NCBI RefSeq assembly: GCF_017744115.1
Contig: NZ_JAGHQW010000026.1
Coordinates: 25,207-89,206, forward strand
Direction: 5' to 3'
Origin: Salinisphaera sp. G21_0
GTDB lineage: Bacteria; Pseudomonadota; Gammaproteobacteria; Pseudomonadales; Endozoicomonadaceae
Length of the DNA: 64,000 nt
The number at the start of each line of letters is the position of its first letter. Within the stretch, counting starts at the first letter, position 1. The position numbers and the translations under genes are program-made. Below, piece after piece: positions 53,874-62,447 of the stretch. The notes beneath the pieces were generated by a model. The model saw only the letters and a program-made list of their open reading frames with translations. It was not told the origin of the DNA and searched no databases.

Positions 53874-54672
53874 TCAAGAAGTATCCCAGGAGACTACAGG
53901 CGTTATGAGTGTTCCAGATAAACGCGGAAGCGTCGTTCTTATCACTGGCGGTACATCAGGAATAGGAAGGGCAACAGCCCTTGCTTTTGCCAGAAACAAG
54001 TCAACGGTGCTGGTCTGTGGCAGGCGTGAGGATGCCGGGGAACAAACGGTTGATGCCATTCGTCGTCTGGGCGGTAACGGAATGTTTATTCGGGCGGATG
54101 TTTCCGATCCGGATGAGGTTCGGTCGATGTTTGCTGTTATCCGTGACCAGTACGGAACCCTCGACTGTGCATTCAATAATGCTGGCAACCATTGTATTCC
54201 CAGGCCGCTGACAGATACCTCCACGGCAAGCTGGAATGCGACTATTGCAACGCATCTGACCGGAACCTGGCTGTGCATGAAACATGAACTGGTCATGATG
54301 AGCGCCTGTAGTCGGGGTGTGATTATCAATATGTCATCAGTTACAGGCTTGGCGGGGACGTCGGGGTTGTCCGCTTATACCGCGGCCAAACATGCAGTGA
54401 TTGGCTTAACAAAAGTGGCGGCACTGGAATATGCCACACAGGGAATTCGGATCAATGCACTGGCCCCGGGTGGGATCTTGACCAATGTTACGGCCTCGTT
54501 GTCAGATGAATGTCGTCAAGCCCTGGCCGACTTTCATCCGCTAAAGAGACTTGGAATGCCTGATGAGGTCGCGAATGCGGTGGTGTGGTTATGCTCAGAT
54601 GAGGCATCGTTCATTACTGGCAACATCTTTACCATTGATGGCGGGGTTACTGCCGGTTATACACCCTTCTAG
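53863..54672 (+). CDS. Short-chain dehydrogenase/reductase (FabG-like SDR)
   Basis: A 269-residue classical SDR with the nucleotide motif TGGTSGIGRA, NNAG (AFNNAGNHC), catalytic Ser in INMSSVTGL and Tyr-Lys in SAYTAAKHAV. CGRREDAGE after the second strand suggests NADP(H) preference (Arg residues). It ends with the usual FITGNIFTIDGGVTAGYT. A likely ketoreductase acting on the product of the preceding ketosynthases. The start overlaps the previous gene by 11 bp; ATG 53905 (MSVPDKRG) is an alternative that would remove a disordered lead. Confidence 0.88.
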   Translation: MPNNQEVSQETTGVMSVPDKRGSVVLITGGTSGIGRATALAFARNKSTVLVCGRREDAGEQTVDAIRRLGGNGMFIRADVSDPDEVRSMFAVIRDQYGTLDCAFNNAGNHCIPRPLTDTSTASWNATIATHLTGTWLCMKHELVMMSACSRGVIINMSSVTGLAGTSGLSAYTAAKHAVIGLTKVAALEYATQGIRINALAPGGILTNVTASLSDECRQALADFHPLKRLGMPDEVANAVVWLCSDEASFITGNIFTIDGGVTAGYTPF

Positions 54673-54713
54673 TTGCTCAGGCATTTTGCCATTAAGGGTT
54701 TAATAGCTCGGCA

Positions 54714-55814
54714 TTAACAGTTTTTTGCCAATTTTAGTATGCTGTGGCAATGATGCTGCCATAGCGTGTCAGATACACAAGCGTAGTCTTCTTCAGATAA
54801 GGCAGTTTCCAGTCGTGACAGTGCATGATGAATAACGATTGATTCCGAGAATGGGTTCGCTAATAAATCTTTCAGCTCTGAACGCTGACGGAAAGTGTTG
54901 ATCTGATGATAAATGCTGACAATATCCCCGGGATGACAAGCTCTGGTTATAGTCATCACCGGTTCTGAAGTTGTCTTGTCCTCCTGCATATTGGTATATA
55001 CCTGGTCTGCAATAACACAAAGCCGTAAATTACCAAGGCGTTTCAAATCCTGAAAGCTCAGTTCGCCTTGTTTAACCGGGAATTCATAACCTTTCAGTGT
55101 ACCTATTGGATCATTAACGGATGAATATAGCAGCGATTGGCCAAGTCTCAGAAAATAAAGAGCTGAAAGAGGAACGCTATAAATATCAGTAAAAGAAAAC
55201 TGCATAGTACGCGCTATGGTTTTATGGCTATTTTCATCCAAAAAGTTATAAATGGCTATCGCCATCAGGCAAATATGGTTTCTGTATGATTGGTCAAGCT
55301 TGCTATTGTTGGCAAGATTATAAATTTCCTGAATAAATGCACTCGTGTATTTTTTCAAATTTTTATAATAAATTGCTTCCATTGCTAAAACATTAGGATT
55401 TTTTAATCGATTAATCTGATGTTTCGTCAACAAAGCCGATATTTTTGTTTTATCCATGCTGGATAGCAACACCATTTCACTGAATTCTTCCAGCTTGTTA
55501 ACGCTATCCTTACTATACATGTCGTCTAGTTCAGAAGGCTTGATAAGACGCTTTGCCAGATCCTTGAAAAGCACATCAGCTACGCCATCTGAGCGGGGAT
55601 CAATTTTCAGGTTGTCCTGCTGCAGATCGCCGGGGTCAAGTACAGATGCGGATCTTTCCCCAAACGCTGCACTTTTTGCAGCAGCCGTATTAAGTGAAGC
55701 ATCTTGCTGGTTGTTATGACCAGGGATGAAGTTAGCTAATGTCGATGACAACCCTGAAAAATTATCCATTACCGATATACAACCGAGATTCAGCACCTGT
55801 ATAAAGTTTGACAT
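54714..55814 (-). CDS. Unknown helical protein, 366 residues
   Basis: No family recognised. After a polar, low-complexity lead (about 1-75, with NNQQDASLNTAAAKSAAFGE) the protein is predicted mostly helical, rich in Leu, Ser and Lys, without membrane segments, ending LWQHHCHSILKLAKNC. It faces the ketosynthase cluster tail-to-tail, so it is not part of that operon. The ATG at 55814 lies inside what looks like the right end of an IS605-type element, with GGGAGG directly against it. ATG 55769 (MDNFSGL) may be the older start. It resembles the other unknown helical proteins in this window only in style. Confidence 0.6.
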   Translation of the reverse strand: MSNFIQVLNLGCISVMDNFSGLSSTLANFIPGHNNQQDASLNTAAAKSAAFGERSASVLDPGDLQQDNLKIDPRSDGVADVLFKDLAKRLIKPSELDDMYSKDSVNKLEEFSEMVLLSSMDKTKISALLTKHQINRLKNPNVLAMEAIYYKNLKKYTSAFIQEIYNLANNSKLDQSYRNHICLMAIAIYNFLDENSHKTIARTMQFSFTDIYSVPLSALYFLRLGQSLLYSSVNDPIGTLKGYEFPVKQGELSFQDLKRLGNLRLCVIADQVYTNMQEDKTTSEPVMTITRACHPGDIVSIYHQINTFRQRSELKDLLANPFSESIVIHHALSRLETALSEEDYACVSDTLWQHHCHSILKLAKNC

Positions 55815-55905
55815 CCTCCCACCACTAAGCGGATGGACGCCTCACCACTTGCGATTATAGTGGGGGATTCCTTCTGCAAGACACCCATGCCCGAGCGCAG
55901 TTTTC
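55806..55905 (-). mobile_element. Probable right end of an IS200/IS605-type element with TnpB tail
   Basis: The reverse strand carries a short frame ending ALGHGCLAEGIPHYNRKW then TGA, like the loosely conserved tail of TnpB proteins. A folded GC-rich stretch follows (CCCCCACTA ... TAGTGGTGGG) and then GGGAGGATGTCAA, a terminus like those of IS605-type elements (TCAA cleavage tetranucleotide). The folded stretch is where a TnpB guide RNA scaffold would be encoded. The family B element at 55916 cuts off everything upstream. The call rests on remembered patterns. Confidence 0.45.
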
Positions 55906-55915
55906 CCCTTACCAG

Positions 55916-56080
55916 TAAGTAGCTAACCATATGAAATCATATATTTCTGACTCCTTGTGCCGGCACTCTGCTTCGTTACAACTCCGGTCACATAGCTACG
56001 GCTATGCTCCCTGCGTTGTGCCTCGCATAGTACCAGCCCAAGTAGCCAGAAATATTCGATTCCATATGGCCAGCTACTTA
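55916..56080. mobile_element. Miniature inverted-repeat element, family B, copy 3
   Basis: 165 bp with intact inverted ends (TAAGTAGCTAACCATATG at the left and CCATATGGCCAGCTACTTA at the right). Reverse orientation relative to copy 1 and colinear with it, but without the 47-bp module. It lies just past the unknown gene and closes the element-flanked island 46.8-56.1 kb. Confidence 0.88.
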
Positions 56081-56184
56081 ACGGGGAAAACCTTATTCGA
56101 CAATCTGTTCTACTTTTCAGATTGCTTAATAGCCGGTGACAGTCATGCCTGAAGAAGAGTTTATCATTAATGTCTTTTGCCTGA

Positions 56185-57399
56185 TTAATGATTTACTCCA
56201 ATGGAAACATCCCCCAGAACTTCAGCAAGACTGGACCGGGAAAGCTGCCCCTGCAACTGCCCATCGTCATCAACAACGGGGAGGGGAAAGTCGGTGTCCA
56301 GGGTATCGGGAATAACGGACTCCAGTATTGAGTCTGCCTGAATAGTCGGCACCGTCTCAATCAATATCGAGGTGACCTTCTTGTGACTCCCCTTCTGCAC
56401 GGCCTGCTCAAGGGTCTGCTGAAGAATCACACCCTGATAGCCTTCATCATTAACGTAATAGCCAAAGTCTTCAGAGGTCTTTTTCATCTGACTCAAGGCC
56501 TCATCAATGGTTTCCGCGGTAATGCGGCAGGCCGGAGGTTTCATCACCGTTTCTACGGTCAATGCCCGGGCACGGTTAACATCCTTAACAAACGCTTCCA
56601 CATAATCCGTGGCCGGATTCAACAGAATATCTTCCGGAGCCCCCTGCTGGACCAGCTCACCGTCTTTCAGAATGGCAATGCGATCGCCCAGCCTCAGGGC
56701 TTCATCCAGGTCATGGGTAATAAAAACAATGGTTTTCTGGAGCTTACTTTGCAGCCCGATCAACTGATCCTGCATCTCACTGCGAATCAGTGGATCCAGG
56801 GCGGAGAAAGCTTCGTCCATCAATAGAATTTCCGCATCGGTGCACAGCGCCCTGGCCAGACCAACCCTCTGTTGCTGCCCTCCCGACAACTGGGAGGGGT
56901 ATTGCTGCTCGTAGCCAGCCAGCCCCACAGTATCCAGCCATTGTTCCGCTCTCTTCAGTCGCTCGGCTTTGCCAACACCCTGAACCGACAGACCATAGGC
57001 AACATTATCTATGACTGTCCGGTGAGGCATCAGACCAAAACGCTGAAAGACCATGGACATCTTCTGACGTCGAAAGCTTTCCAGCTCTTTGGCGGAAAAC
57101 CGGGTAATATCGGTGCCATCCACCAGGATCTCCCCCTCAGTGGGATCGATCAAACGATTAAAATGGCGAATCAAGGTGGACTTACCGGATCCGGAAAGCC
57201 CCATAATCACAAAAATCTCGCCCGCCTTGACGTCCAGGTTGATATCCCTGAGCCCAAGCGTATGCCCGGTATCAGCCAGAATCTGATCTTTGGATTCCCC
57301 CTGATGAACCCGGGACATGACCTTGTCAGGCTGTTTCCCGAATAATTTGTACAGGCCACGAATCTGGATCAGAGGCTTTTTATGGTCCCTGTTATGCAT
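56185..57399 (-). CDS. proV: Glycine betaine/proline ABC importer ATPase (ProV)
   Basis: A 404-residue ATP-binding subunit of a type-I betaine importer. Walker A GLSGSGKST, signature LSGGQQQRVGLARAL, Walker B ILLMDEAFSALDP and the H-loop FITHDLDEAL are all present. C-terminal tandem CBS domains (about 285-400), which in the OpuA/ProU family sense ionic strength, include KKTSEDFGYYVNDEGYQGVI. The start is ATG 57399 with an ideal GGAGG site 8 bp upstream, overlapping the end of proW by 8 bp. Third gene of the reverse-strand proX-proW-proV set. Confidence 0.93.
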   Translation of the reverse strand: MHNRDHKKPLIQIRGLYKLFGKQPDKVMSRVHQGESKDQILADTGHTLGLRDINLDVKAGEIFVIMGLSGSGKSTLIRHFNRLIDPTEGEILVDGTDITRFSAKELESFRRQKMSMVFQRFGLMPHRTVIDNVAYGLSVQGVGKAERLKRAEQWLDTVGLAGYEQQYPSQLSGGQQQRVGLARALCTDAEILLMDEAFSALDPLIRSEMQDQLIGLQSKLQKTIVFITHDLDEALRLGDRIAILKDGELVQQGAPEDILLNPATDYVEAFVKDVNRARALTVETVMKPPACRITAETIDEALSQMKKTSEDFGYYVNDEGYQGVILQQTLEQAVQKGSHKKVTSILIETVPTIQADSILESVIPDTLDTDFPLPVVDDDGQLQGQLSRSSLAEVLGDVSIGVNH

Positions 57400-58291
57400 G
57401 CTCAGCACCTCCCAGATGTTTCTGGGTTCTGCGGGCATAAGCCTGAGAAACCCGGTCAAAGATGATCGCCAGCGCAACAATGGCAAGACCATTGAGCAGC
57501 CCCAGGGTGAAATACTGATTAGTAATAGATTTCAGTACCGGCTGCCCCAGGCCTTTGACGCCAATCATGGAAGCAATCACCACCATGGCCAGCGCCATCA
57601 TTATGGTCTGGTTAATACCGGCCATAATGGTGGGCATTGCCAGTGGCAGCTGTACCCCCCACAACCGTTGCCACGGGCTGGCACCGTAGGCGGTAGCGGC
57701 TTCCAATACCTCTTTATCCACCAGACGAATCCCCAGGTTGGTCAGTCGAATAACCGGCGGAATGGCATAAATAACCACCGCGATCACACCGGGAATCTTG
57801 CCAATCCCCAGCAACATCACCACCGGAATCAGATAAACAAATGCCGGCATGGTCTGCATGATATCCAGCATCGGCGTTACCAGCTTCTGCACCCGGTCGG
57901 AACGGGCCATGGCGATACCGATTGGAATGCCCAGCACCAGGGAGAGCAAGGTGCATACCGTGATAACACTCAAGGTTCTCATGGTATTTTCCCACATACC
58001 AAAATAACCAATGGTCAGCAGGGAACAGACAACACCGAGGCACAGCTTCCAGGAACGGCTGGCGGCGTAGGCCAAACCGGTGATAACCGCCAGTATCAGT
58101 AACCAGGGAGAGCTGATCAGCAGGTTTTCAAACCAGACAAGAAAAGAGAGTAACGGGTCAAAAAACGACTCAATCAAATCGCCATGCTCACGGGAAAACT
58201 CCCGGTAGGCACCATCCAGAGTCTTTCGCAAAGCGATCAGGTCACTGCGATCCATATCCGGAAACTCAGTAACCCAGGATTCCTTAGCCAT
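57392..58291 (-). CDS. proW: Glycine betaine/proline ABC importer permease (ProW)
   Basis: A 299-residue inner-membrane permease. A long cytoplasmic N-terminus (1-60) precedes the membrane segments and the BPD-transporter coupling motif EAATAYGASPWQRLWGVQLP (EAA loop). IMQTMPAFVYLIPVVMLLG is typical of ProW/OpuAB. It overlaps proV by 8 bp. The 130-bp gap to proX contains a dispersed repeat that may lower permease expression relative to the binding protein. Confidence 0.93.
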   Translation of the reverse strand: MAKESWVTEFPDMDRSDLIALRKTLDGAYREFSREHGDLIESFFDPLLSFLVWFENLLISSPWLLILAVITGLAYAASRSWKLCLGVVCSLLTIGYFGMWENTMRTLSVITVCTLLSLVLGIPIGIAMARSDRVQKLVTPMLDIMQTMPAFVYLIPVVMLLGIGKIPGVIAVVIYAIPPVIRLTNLGIRLVDKEVLEAATAYGASPWQRLWGVQLPLAMPTIMAGINQTIMMALAMVVIASMIGVKGLGQPVLKSITNQYFTLGLLNGLAIVALAIIFDRVSQAYARRTQKHLGGAEHA

Positions 58292-58310
58292 ACACTTCAG
58301 CCTTTATTAT

Positions 58311-58376
58311 GGGTGATTGGCACAGTATTCAGAGTATGGAGTTTACGCCTTTCGACTCCGCTCAAGACGAACGGAG
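58311..58376. repeat. Dispersed repeat between proX and proW
   Basis: GGGTGATTGGCACAGT, TGGAGTTTACGCC and CGACTCCGCTCAAG repeat words from 19363-19430, with the last in inverted orientation. A hairpin-forming REP-type unit in the middle of an operon often stabilises the upstream (here proX) message. Confidence 0.55.
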
Positions 58377-58421
58377 TTTGGAGGTCAATAAATAAACCCA
58401 TCAATTGCACTAGTGATGACT

Positions 58422-59432
58422 TTAGAGAGCCGCAAGCTCTTGCTTTACTTTTGCCACCACATCAGCAGGCAACCACTGGGACCAGACGGACTCATAGTTG
58501 GTCAGGAAATGCTCCATGGCGATTTCACCATCCGCCTGATTTTCTTCCATCCAGGCCAACAGCTCATTCATCTGCTGATTGGTAAACGAGCGCCCTGCCA
58601 GGTACTCATAAGCTGCCGGTGCTTTAACCGCGAAACGTTCGGTGGTAATGGTATTGACCGGTGATGGCGGATACATAGTGACTTTCGGAGACTCACAATC
58701 TTCTTTAGTGGTACAGTTGATGAATTCATCCACATCAACACCGGAACCGAAATCCACCTTGACCATTTCATACTTGCCCAGTACCGCCGAAGGTGCCCAG
58801 TAATAGCCAAACCAGGCCTCTTCCCGTTCATAGGCTTTGGCAATAGCCCCGGACATACCGGCACCGGAACCCGGGTCAACCAGGTCAAACCCATGCTCTT
58901 CCAGCTCCAGCGCCCTGAACAAATTGCCAGAATTAATCTGGCAGTTCCAGCCCGCCGGGCAACCGTAAAAAGCGGACAGGCTTGAATCTTCCGGATGCTT
59001 GAAGATGGCTGCCTTCCCTTTAATACCCTTGATGGTTTTCAGCTCAGGGTCTTTTTCCACCATGTATTTCGGTACCCAGAACCCTTCCTCACCGCCTTCT
59101 GACAGCGAATTGCCAGCATAGCGAAGGCGTTTTTCCTCGACACCTTTATCGAAAGCCTGCCTCATGGAGTTACTCCACATTTCCGGCGCGATATCCGGCT
59201 CTCCTTTTTCAACCATGGAGGTACCTGTCGCCATGGTGTCGCCGGGCACCAGCTCCACATTACAGCCAAAGACATTCTCAAGGATAAATTGATCAACGTG
59301 TGCTATCAGCGTTGCCGAGTTCCAGTTCATATCGGCGAGAGTGACATCACCGCATTCATCAGCTGACACAGAGGCGGCAAAAGGGAGGGAAGCAGCCAGT
59401 AAGGCAGCGGCAGACAATTTTCTTTTTAGCAT
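58422..59432 (-). CDS. proX: Glycine betaine-binding periplasmic protein (ProX-like)
   Basis: A 336-residue type-II solute-binding protein of the OpuAC/ProX family. The signal peptide LSAAALLAASLPFAASVSA is cut before DECGDV. The body has aromatic residues of the kind that cage quaternary amines (WFGYYWAPSAVLG, PEMWSNSM, EDSSLSAFYGCPAGWNC). Feeds ProW/ProV. The start is ATG 59432, with AGGA placed correctly; the frame can be read back to a TTG two codons earlier. First gene of the operon. Confidence 0.92.
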   Translation of the reverse strand: MLKRKLSAAALLAASLPFAASVSADECGDVTLADMNWNSATLIAHVDQFILENVFGCNVELVPGDTMATGTSMVEKGEPDIAPEMWSNSMRQAFDKGVEEKRLRYAGNSLSEGGEEGFWVPKYMVEKDPELKTIKGIKGKAAIFKHPEDSSLSAFYGCPAGWNCQINSGNLFRALELEEHGFDLVDPGSGAGMSGAIAKAYEREEAWFGYYWAPSAVLGKYEMVKVDFGSGVDVDEFINCTTKEDCESPKVTMYPPSPVNTITTERFAVKAPAAYEYLAGRSFTNQQMNELLAWMEENQADGEIAMEHFLTNYESVWSQWLPADVVAKVKQELAAL

Positions 59433-59693
59433 GTGCAATCCTGTTTTTATTCATCCGTTTCTGATACCGGGCAGCGCCTTCCTGGCTCTATGGTGTAAAG
59501 GGATTAAGAATTTCTGCTCCTGCGGTTTTCCGTACACAGATTAACAGCAGAAATTTTTAAGCCCATTTTCCAGCGCCGAGCACTTAACTGTACTTTCCCG
59601 TATATCAGCTGGGGCAATAACTTACACTTCTAATGATTAGATTTCAAATTACTTTTACCAACACCCCAGGGAAAAAGGCCAAAAATCAAACAG

Positions 59694-60173
59694 CTAAGGT
59701 TCTGTCCCGGCGATATCCAGAAGCGGCGCGGCATCAATGGACTCGGCATCCATCATGGCTGCAACCCGCTGCAAAGACGACAGAACCTGGGTTTTCTCCC
59801 AGGGCTCCAGTGCCTCAAAACGCTCAATAAACTGTTCATGCAGTAGCGCCGGTGCTGTTGCCAATACAGAGCGTCCGAGCTCAGTCAACCGTGCGTTAAC
59901 AATTCGTTTATCACTGACACTTCGGACTCTCTCAAGATACTGCCGCTCTTCCAGCCGATTCAAAATAGTGGTTACTGTCGCCTGACTCAGGGAAACATCC
60001 TGGGAAATCCGCTTGACCGTCACATCACCAAGATCACTGATTGCCTTCAAAACCATGATCTGGGGGGTGGTCAGGCCACAGGCTTTGATCATACGTTTCG
60101 AGTGCAGATCCGTTGCACGTATTATGCGCCTTAGAGAAATAAGTACGTCAGTCCAGTAACACGGTTCAGTCAT
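59694..60173 (-). CDS. MarR-family regulator, EctR paralog
   Basis: A 159-residue winged-helix protein closely similar to EctR at 7254. Shared features are the leading helix (VLISLRRIIRATDLHSK), TTPQIMVLKAIS, the recognition helix SLSQATVTTILNRLEER, the RSVSDKRIVNARLT wing, and the C-terminal DAESIDAAPLLDI. Divergent from betT and just upstream of proX on the same strand, so it probably controls betT and perhaps proXWV in response to osmotic stress or choline/betaine (inference). I use ATG 60173; a GTG three codons earlier is possible. Confidence 0.85.
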   Translation of the reverse strand: MTEPCYWTDVLISLRRIIRATDLHSKRMIKACGLTTPQIMVLKAISDLGDVTVKRISQDVSLSQATVTTILNRLEERQYLERVRSVSDKRIVNARLTELGRSVLATAPALLHEQFIERFEALEPWEKTQVLSSLQRVAAMMDAESIDAAPLLDIAGTEP

Positions 60174-60247
60174 ACAATTCACTCATCGAAGAGGTTTAGA
60201 AAACAGGCGTGTTTATTTGCCACAAAATAAATCGCAAAACAAACACA

Positions 60248-60268
60248 ATTTGATCTCAAATAGTTTGA
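60248..60268. promoter_or_regulatory. Overlapping inverted repeats between the MarR paralog and betT
   Basis: ATTTGA-TC-TCAAAT overlaps TCAAA-TAG-TTTGA in the AT-rich divergent region. Such dyads are typical MarR-type operators, and the position fits autoregulation plus control of betT. No binding data. Confidence 0.5.
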
Positions 60269-60418
60269 ACTGTAATATATTTCACCTAGACTCCTATTTA
60301 AAGTTGTATACAGGATCCTCTTCATGTTCACCCCCTCAGAGCATTGACGGACTTCTTGCACATAGCTCCAAACCCAAACGATCAAATTGATTTTGACTAT
60401 TCAGCAAGAGCCAGCAAC

Positions 60419-62395
60419 ATGTCCCAACCGGAAATCTCTATGCCTTCCAGGCAAACTATCAACCCTCCCGTATTTTTCGGCTCAGCCATTTTAATACTTT
60501 TACTGGTGGGCTATACGGTTTTTTCCCCTGAAGATGCCAATAGCCGCTTTACGCATCTCCAGTCCAGCATCATGACCAACGCCAGCTGGTTTTATGTTAT
60601 GGCAGTGGCCCTGATCCTTCTGTGCGTCGCCTTTCTGGGGCTATCCCGATATGGTGATATAAAACTGGGCCCTGATCATGCCGAACCCTCATTCAGCTTT
60701 GGCTCCTGGTTCGCCATGCTCTTTTCTGCGGGCATGGGCATCGGCCTGATGTTTTTCGGTGTCGCCGAGCCGGTAATGCACTTTCTTTATCCACCACTGG
60801 GTGAGCCAGGTACGGTGGAAGCCGCCAGAGAAGCCATGAAGCTCACCTTCTTTCACTGGGGCCTTCATGCCTGGGCGATTTATGCTATCGTGGCGCTGAT
60901 TCTTGCCTTTTTCGGTTACCGGCATAACTTGCCGCTCACTCTCCGCTCCGCCCTTTACCCCATCATCGGTGACCGTATTTATGGCATTCCCGGTCATACC
61001 ATTGATGTGTTTGCCATACTGGGCACCATTTTTGGTGTTGCAACTGCGCTGGGTTATGGGGTTTTGCAGGTTAACTCGGGGCTGAACTACCTTTTCGGTA
61101 TCGACATCAGCACACAGACACAGGTTATTCTGATTGTGGTCATCACAGCACTGGCCACTGTTTCTGTGGCGACAGGCCTTGATAAAGGCATCCGACGCCT
61201 CTCAGAAGCCAACCTGCTACTGGCACTGATGTTATTAGTGATGGTGGTACTGCTCGGCCCCACCGTCCTGTTGTTGCAGATGTTCGTGCAAAATACCGGT
61301 GGTTATCTGTCTGACATCGTCGGTAAAACCTTCAATCTCTACGCCTATGAGCCCACCGATTGGCTTGGCGGCTGGACGCTGTTCTATTGGGCCTGGTGGC
61401 TCTCCTGGTCACCGTTTGTCGGTATGTTTATTGCCCGTATTTCCAGGGGCAGAACCATCCGCGAGTTTGTTACCGGCGTTCTGTTCGTACCAACAGGCCT
61501 GACCCTGATCTGGATGACTGCTTTTGGCAATACCGCCATCGATATGATCATGAACCGGGGAATGGCCGGTTTGGGTCAGGCCGTAGAAACCGATGTACCC
61601 ATCGCGCTGTTCAGGTTCCTGGAATATTTCCCGTTCTCAAATGTACTCTCGATGGTGGCCATTGCCATGGTCGTGATCTTTTTTGTTACCTCCTCCGACT
61701 CCAGTGCCATGGTTGTCGATATGCTCGCCTCCGGGGGCAACAGTAAAACGCCGCTCTGGCAGCGGGTGTTCTGGTCCAGCCTGATTGGTATTGTAGCCAT
61801 GGTGCTGTTATTGGCCGGTGGCCTGCAGGCCCTGCAAACGGTGACCATCGCCTCAGCACTGCCTTTTTCCATTGTGCTGTTGGTGTCGGCTTATGGCTTG
61901 CTGAAAGCGCTGGCTGTTGATGCTGCCAAGAGAGCCAGCCTGGAAAGAACCACACTCACCCCCAAAGTGGGTCATAAACCGATCCCCTGGCAGAACCGGC
62001 TGGCGACGATGGTCAGCTTTCCCCGACGGGCCCATGTCAATCGCTTTATTCAGGATGTTGCGCTCCCGGCTATGGAGTCCGTCGCATCAGAACTGGGCAA
62101 ACAGGGGGTAGAAAGCACGATTCAACTGGATACCGAAAAACAGATACCCAGCCTGGTGGTACTCCACGGCGATGAAGTGGACTTCTTTTACAAAGTGACG
62201 CCCCGCTCTTACCTTCAGCCCAGTTTTATACTGGACGAAGAAGATGAAGAACAACGCAAATACTTCCGGGCCGAAGTTTTCCTGAGAGAAGGCGGCCAGG
62301 GTTACGACATTATGGGCTGGACCAGTGATCAGGTGATTGGTGATATTATCGATCAGTATGAAAAGCACATGCATTTCCTGCACATGGTTCGATAG
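60419..62395 (+). CDS. betT: High-affinity choline/betaine BCCT transporter (BetT)
   Basis: A 658-residue BCCT carrier resembling E. coli BetT (677) along its full length. It has KLGPDHAEPSFSFGSWFAML, GMGIGLMFFGVAEPVMHF, YWAWWLSWSPFVGMFIARIS, and a cytoplasmic C-terminal domain of about 150 residues ending QVIGDIIDQYEKHMHFLHMV, the BetT hallmark. This tail is thought to set osmotic activation. Likely substrate is choline for betaine synthesis, or betaine itself; no betAB genes are in the window. The start is ATG 60419, where BetT homologs begin; the frame continues 25 codons further upstream with no ribosome site. It is divergent from the MarR paralog. Confidence 0.9.
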   Translation: MSQPEISMPSRQTINPPVFFGSAILILLLVGYTVFSPEDANSRFTHLQSSIMTNASWFYVMAVALILLCVAFLGLSRYGDIKLGPDHAEPSFSFGSWFAMLFSAGMGIGLMFFGVAEPVMHFLYPPLGEPGTVEAAREAMKLTFFHWGLHAWAIYAIVALILAFFGYRHNLPLTLRSALYPIIGDRIYGIPGHTIDVFAILGTIFGVATALGYGVLQVNSGLNYLFGIDISTQTQVILIVVITALATVSVATGLDKGIRRLSEANLLLALMLLVMVVLLGPTVLLLQMFVQNTGGYLSDIVGKTFNLYAYEPTDWLGGWTLFYWAWWLSWSPFVGMFIARISRGRTIREFVTGVLFVPTGLTLIWMTAFGNTAIDMIMNRGMAGLGQAVETDVPIALFRFLEYFPFSNVLSMVAIAMVVIFFVTSSDSSAMVVDMLASGGNSKTPLWQRVFWSSLIGIVAMVLLLAGGLQALQTVTIASALPFSIVLLVSAYGLLKALAVDAAKRASLERTTLTPKVGHKPIPWQNRLATMVSFPRRAHVNRFIQDVALPAMESVASELGKQGVESTIQLDTEKQIPSLVVLHGDEVDFFYKVTPRSYLQPSFILDEEDEEQRKYFRAEVFLREGGQGYDIMGWTSDQVIGDIIDQYEKHMHFLHMVR

Positions 62396-62403
62396 ACTGA
62401 CCA

Positions 62404-62438
62404 CACCTCGTTTCCCCGCTCTGTGTGGAAACGAGGTG
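62404..62438. terminator. Hairpin between convergent betT and the next gene
   Basis: A perfect 12-bp stem CACCTCGTTTCC / GGAAACGAGGTG with an 11-nt loop fills the gap between two converging stops. The loop and flanks recall the REP palindromes at 12561 and 19308 (CGCTCTGTGTGG), so it may be a diverged REP serving as a terminator. Confidence 0.6.
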
Positions 62439-62447
62439 CACAGTTCG

